From contig CAUYUJ010006524.1 in assembly GCA_963575745.1 (NCBI GenBank), forward strand, positions 444,920 through 508,919: DNA of 64,000 nucleotides, given 5' to 3'. Positions 60,785 through 64,000 of the stretch are shown here, one piece after another. The first letter of the stretch is position 1. The number at the start of each line of letters is the position of its first letter. The DNA comes from Prorocentrum cordatum (taxonomy: Eukaryota > Sar > Dinophyceae > Prorocentrales > Prorocentraceae). A program made the position numbers and the translations under genes. The notes below the pieces were generated by a model. It made no database searches, was not told the origin of the DNA, and saw nothing but the letters and a program-made list of their open reading frames with translations.

Positions 60785-60942
60785 CCCAGAAGGCTCAGAA
60801 GTCCCCCAGCCCTCTGAGGAAGTCTTCTGACGGCGCAAAGCAGCTCCTCAGAAGGCCCCTGGCCTTCTGAGGAGCCCCGCCGCCTTTTGAGGCGGCCTTC
60901 TCATTCTCATCTCCCCCCCTGCCTCGCCGCCGATCCCCAGGG
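60785..60942 (+). repeat. Dispersed repeat family E, copy 2
   Basis: CCCAGAAGGCTCAGAAGTCC, repeated CTTCTGAGGA words and the terminal CGCCGCCGAT resemble 26794-26950 in order and spacing. Confidence 0.55.
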
Positions 60943-60985
60943 GCAACAAGAGGCATATAGGCTGCAGGGAAGGGTCGGCTTCTTC

Positions 60986-61196
60986 GAGGCTCGAGGTCTC
61001 CGGGCGCCGTCGTCGCTTCTCGGCAGTCAGTCTGGCCCCCGGGGAGGCTTCCCGGCAGCTATACGCGGTCGGGGAGGCGCCCCGCGGGAGGCCCCCCGGG
61101 GTGGCTTCCCGGGGAGGCTCGAGGTCTCCGGGTGCCGTCGTCGCTTCTCGGCGGTACTTCTGGCCCCCCGGGGGAGGCTTCCCGGCAGCTGCACGC
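60986..61196 (+). repeat. ~82-bp direct duplication
   Basis: 60986-61066 and 61114-61196 both run from GAGGCTCGAGGTCTCCGGG to GCTTCCCGGCAGCT. They are separated by 47 bp that contain further GGGGAGGC words. Confidence 0.82.
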
Positions 61197-61315
61197 GCCT
61201 CGCCAGGAGCGTTCCGTGGGGATGCCCGGATCGTGTCCCGGACGGCCGCCGGAGAGCCGAGGCCCGAAACCCAGCGGGCACGGGGGTAGGCACAACTAGG
61301 GGGGGACGCATCGAG

Positions 61316-61380
61316 GAGGAGGAGGAGGAGGAGGAGGAGGAGGAGGAGGAGGAAGAGGAGGAGCAGGAGGAGGACCAGGA
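61316..61380. repeat. GGA microsatellite
   Basis: GGA run. Confidence 0.9.
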
Positions 61381-61384
61381 GGGG

Positions 61385-62260
61385 GGGGCTCGGTGGCAAC
61401 GATATAGGGGGGAACAGGCACAACAGGGGGGACGCATCGACCCCCAATCGCCCATTGATCGCCGATGGGGGCCCGACAGCCCCAGCCTGCCCGGGAAGGT
61501 GCGGATCCACTGTCGGGGGCCTATGGCCGATCTATCGGCGACGTATCGCCGATCCCAGGTCGATGCATCCCCCCCTATGCCAGCCCCCCCCCATCGTTGC
61601 CCCCGATTTCCGAGGATCGAATGAGTTGCCATCTTCAGACGGGGCTAGTGCGAGGAGAAGTCCGTTCCAGAGCGTCCTGGAGCGCTCTCCATGCGTGCTG
61701 GAACGCCCTGAGAAGGCGCGATACCCGAGAGATTCTCCAGAGCCGGCGGATCTCAGAGATTCTCGATGTGTCCTCGCCTGATTTCGATGTGGTCCTCGTC
61801 CCGGCTTCGTCTTACATCTCTTCCTCGGCGGAAGGTGGCAGAAGTAAGATGAGGGAGGCTCCTCCAGCGGGAGGCGGCGGAAGGCCGGCGGAAGCACTAT
61901 TCCGCCTTCCAAGAGGTGGCATCTTTTTGGGGCTGAGGGTTTCCGAAATTGGCCACGCATCCGACTATAGCTAGGATGTTCCAACCTACTTTCGGGGGAG
62001 CGTAAGACCCGGGTTTGCCAGGACTCGGGTTCGCCATCGTTTTTTGACGACCGCGCCTCGGATTTTGACGAGGAGGAGTTTCGTGGGATGTCTGCAGCGG
62101 GAGGCCTCGTCAAAATGCAGGCTCGGCCTCGTCATTTGTTTGACGACCTCGTCGGGGATTTCCGAGTCCCCTGTACCCAGGTCTTACGTCCCCCTGATAC
62201 TTCAGCCTCGATCACCAGAAATAATTCCGAGCACCAGAACAAAGTACCGAAACTGGAGGG
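61385..62260. other. No gene seen
   Basis: Unassigned sequence. A-runs and T-runs are rare, and no family repeat was recognised. Confidence 0.4.
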
Positions 62261-62267
62261 TTTTCAC

Positions 62268-62310
62268 GTGTCGGACGAGTGCCTCCCAGTGGGAGGCACT
62301 CGTCCGACAC
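62268..62310. repeat. Perfect 21-bp palindrome with 1-nt spacer
   Basis: Arms 62268-62288 and 62290-62310 are exact reverse complements (the arm begins GTGTCGGACGAGTGCCTCCC). GTTCCGACACTGTTTTGACA-type half-copies follow directly. Confidence 0.92.
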
Positions 62311-62534
62311 TGTTCCGACACTGTTTTGACAGTCTTTCGACAGTGTACGCAGGACCTCTCCACATGCAAAAAAAATTCACCACTGACAGCAGGAGGGAGC
62401 GACATCCACGGCGGCGGTGCCACAAGGTGCGCTGGTCTGCGCCTGTCGGTCGGCTTATGTGCTGAATGTACCGTGAGTAGCACATACAAGGGGCGCTTGC
62501 CGCCCGCACATATCTGGAGCCAAAACGGCGGCTA

Positions 62535-62603
62535 GGAGGAGGAGGAGGAGGAGGAGGAGGAGGAAGAGGAGGAGGAGGAGGAGGAGGAGGAGGAGGAAGG
62601 CGC
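62535..62603. repeat. GGA microsatellite
   Basis: GGA run. Confidence 0.9.
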
Positions 62604-62679
62604 CGAGTCTTCTCGAGGCTCAACCCTCGAGTCTCCTCGCGCCCCTCCGAGGGCCTCCCCATCGCCGGCCGCCGAGCGG

Positions 62680-62786
62680 TAAGTCGGGCGTGTCCCTTTA
62701 CAGGAGGAAAGTTCACAGTTAGTAAACGAAAAATAGTCTGGGGACGATCCCCTGTATATGTTCCTATCAGACTTGAACATGTTTGG
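62680..62786 (+). mobile_element. Family A element, left part only
   Basis: The left end TAAGTCGGGCGTGTCCCTTT plus ACAGG and the interior AGTCTGGGGACGAT are present; the right end is absent. The matching right end may be the fragment at 63460-63503. Confidence 0.65.
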
Positions 62787-62825
62787 TCATTGTGAAGGCA
62801 TGACGGCCTGCGCCGCCGACCCAGT

Positions 62826-62874
62826 ATGACGACGACGACGACGATGACGCTCACGACGACGACCACGACGACAA
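62826..62874. repeat. GAC microsatellite
   Basis: GAC run with a few substitutions. Confidence 0.85.
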
Positions 62875-62933
62875 ATCGACAACGGCGAACTGATGATACT
62901 GCCGCAAGCTCGGGACATGGGGCGGGCGTTGGA

Positions 62934-62985
62934 GGGAGGAGGAGGAGGAGGAGGAGGAGGAGGAGGAGGAGGAGGAGGAGGAGGA
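62934..62985. repeat. GGA microsatellite
   Basis: GGA run. Confidence 0.9.
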
Positions 62986-63039
62986 GAGCCGTGTGTCTCC
63001 TCGGGGGCGGGCGTCTGGGAGGCGAAGGGGCTGGGACCG

Positions 63040-63235
63040 TGGCCGCGCCAGGGGCCGCGGCTGGGCCGCGGCCGGCAGAACCGGAGCCGGGGCCGAGGCC
63101 AGGGCCCATGGGGTCTATGGGGCCGTGGCCAGCGGGACCAGGGGGCCAGGGCTGGAGCTGGGGCCAGGGCCGGGCTGGCGGCCAGGGCCAGGGCCAGGCG
63201 GGGCCAGGAACGGGGCAAGGCGGGGGCAGGGGTCC
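63040..63235. repeat. GGCCAGGGCC-type short repeat
   Basis: Irregular 6-12 bp units (GGGGCC, GGCCAGGGCC, GGGGCCAGG). Confidence 0.7.
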
Positions 63236-63459
63236 TGAGGGAGACCACCACTTTTTGCCGCGCCCTGCGGCTTCTCTCGGCCGCCGAACCGCCCGAGGGG
63301 GAGTCGCATCTGCCCCGGGACCCCCCTAGGACCCCTCCTCTCGGACCCCCCCGGGATTCCCCCCCCGGCTTCCCTTCGACTCAGCTACAACGTTGCTAAG
63401 CTACGAGTCGAACGGAGCAGCCTCTTCCACGCGCCGACAGGGTCGGCGGATGTTTTAAG

Positions 63460-63503
63460 TTTTTGACCAAAATGCGCCTGTATAGGGGGACGTGCCCGAC
63501 CTA
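63460..63503 (+). mobile_element. Family A element, right part only
   Basis: Contains CGCCTGTATAGGGGGACGTG followed by CCCGACCTA, the family A right end with a 2-bp insertion. Confidence 0.6.
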
Positions 63504-63925
63504 CCGCCACGGCGGGGCTCGCTCCTCGGAGCTCTGACCAGGACGCGCCGCCCGCCGAGCGGCCCGCCGCTCGGCCGGCGTCGCCCGTTCCGGCCCTCGG
63601 CGAAGTTCTGGAGCGGCCCCCCTCGGCGGCCCTCTCGGAGAGGGGCCCTCTCGGGGCGGCCTGGGGCGGCCCTCGGGCGCCCTCGGCGCTCCAGGAGCCT
63701 GCGCAGGAGGACCGACTCCATCAGGTCGATTGTCGGAGGCGACGATCGGCGTCACCCAAACATACGAATGATATATGTGCGTCCCCCCCCAGGGGAGACG
63801 CGCGCACCGAGAGACCTTATCACTTATCATACATGCGTCGTGGCGAATACTTTCTGGCCACGCCGCTCGGGAAACGATGCACTACAAGATGGGTATATTC
63901 TATGCTGGGGTCGGACGCGCGCCTC
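63504..63925. other. No gene seen
   Basis: GC-rich spacer with no supported coding region. Confidence 0.4.
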
Positions 63926-63926
63926 C

Positions 63927-63961
<35 letters not shown>

Positions 63962-63964
63962 CCA

Positions 63965-64000
<36 letters not shown>
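63927..64000. repeat. CA then CGCA microsatellite
   Basis: A CA run (63927-63960) changes into a CGCA tetranucleotide run that continues to the window edge. Confidence 0.92.

Overview
The window looks like nuclear DNA of a dinoflagellate. It is very GC-rich, packed with micro- and minisatellites, and has no compact gene array or operon structure. Every recognisable coding stretch derives from a retroelement. Two hints support the assignment: an RIGEASHPGP-type motif (from memory common in dinoflagellate predicted proteins) in the element at 45.1 kb, and a possible relic of the dinoflagellate spliced leader at 44601. I found no host gene, rRNA or tRNA that I would defend.

Layout. 0-3.9 kb: gene-free sequence with short repeat families and a 115-bp inverted-repeat element. 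4.0-14.1 kb: an apparently complete tyrosine-recombinase (YR) retrotransposon. It has split direct repeats in the order A1 - ORF - B1 - A2 - B2 and one 3045-codon frame holding a Pro/Ala-rich N-terminus, reverse transcriptase (RT), RNase H, a J-domain-like segment and a C-terminal YR-like domain. 14.1-17.7 kb: simple repeats and a small terminal-inverted-repeat (TIR) element. 17.7-20.35 kb: a decayed LINE RT pseudogene. 20.4-29.4 kb: satellites, including a ~150-bp satellite, a ~26-bp GTGTGAGTCGTTCGGG array, a 12-mer array and CTATAGGG repeats, plus a frame-shifted membrane-protein-like fragment. 29.46-31.5 kb: a modular, microsatellite-carrying composite element; a second copy lies at 56.5-58.25 kb. 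31.6-33.7 kb: a degenerate ~356-bp tandem repeat rich in CTTGGGGGCC. 35.3-35.9 kb: a ~575-bp GTG array. 36.5-44.3 kb: fragmented coding remnants that end in a recognisable Ty1/copia RT-RNase H pseudogene. 45.06-48.7 kb: a non-LTR retroelement with YLDD RT, a Cys/His cluster and a restriction-like endonuclease domain, broken by one amber codon. 48.7-64 kb: more microsatellites, inverted-repeat elements and tandem repeats.

At least three families of short non-autonomous elements recur: family A (~160 bp, ~25-bp TIRs, six copies or part-copies), family B (~150-165 bp, three copies) and family C (a ~54-bp hairpin, three copies). Three perfect inverted repeats with 21-24 bp arms and 1-5 nt loops also stand out. 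The main object of interest is the YR retrotransposon: its right-hand B1/A2 junction matches the sequence that circularisation would create, and its polyprotein carries a J-domain-like insert not expected in such elements. All repeats were matched by eye, so identities and boundaries are approximate unless exact arms are stated.
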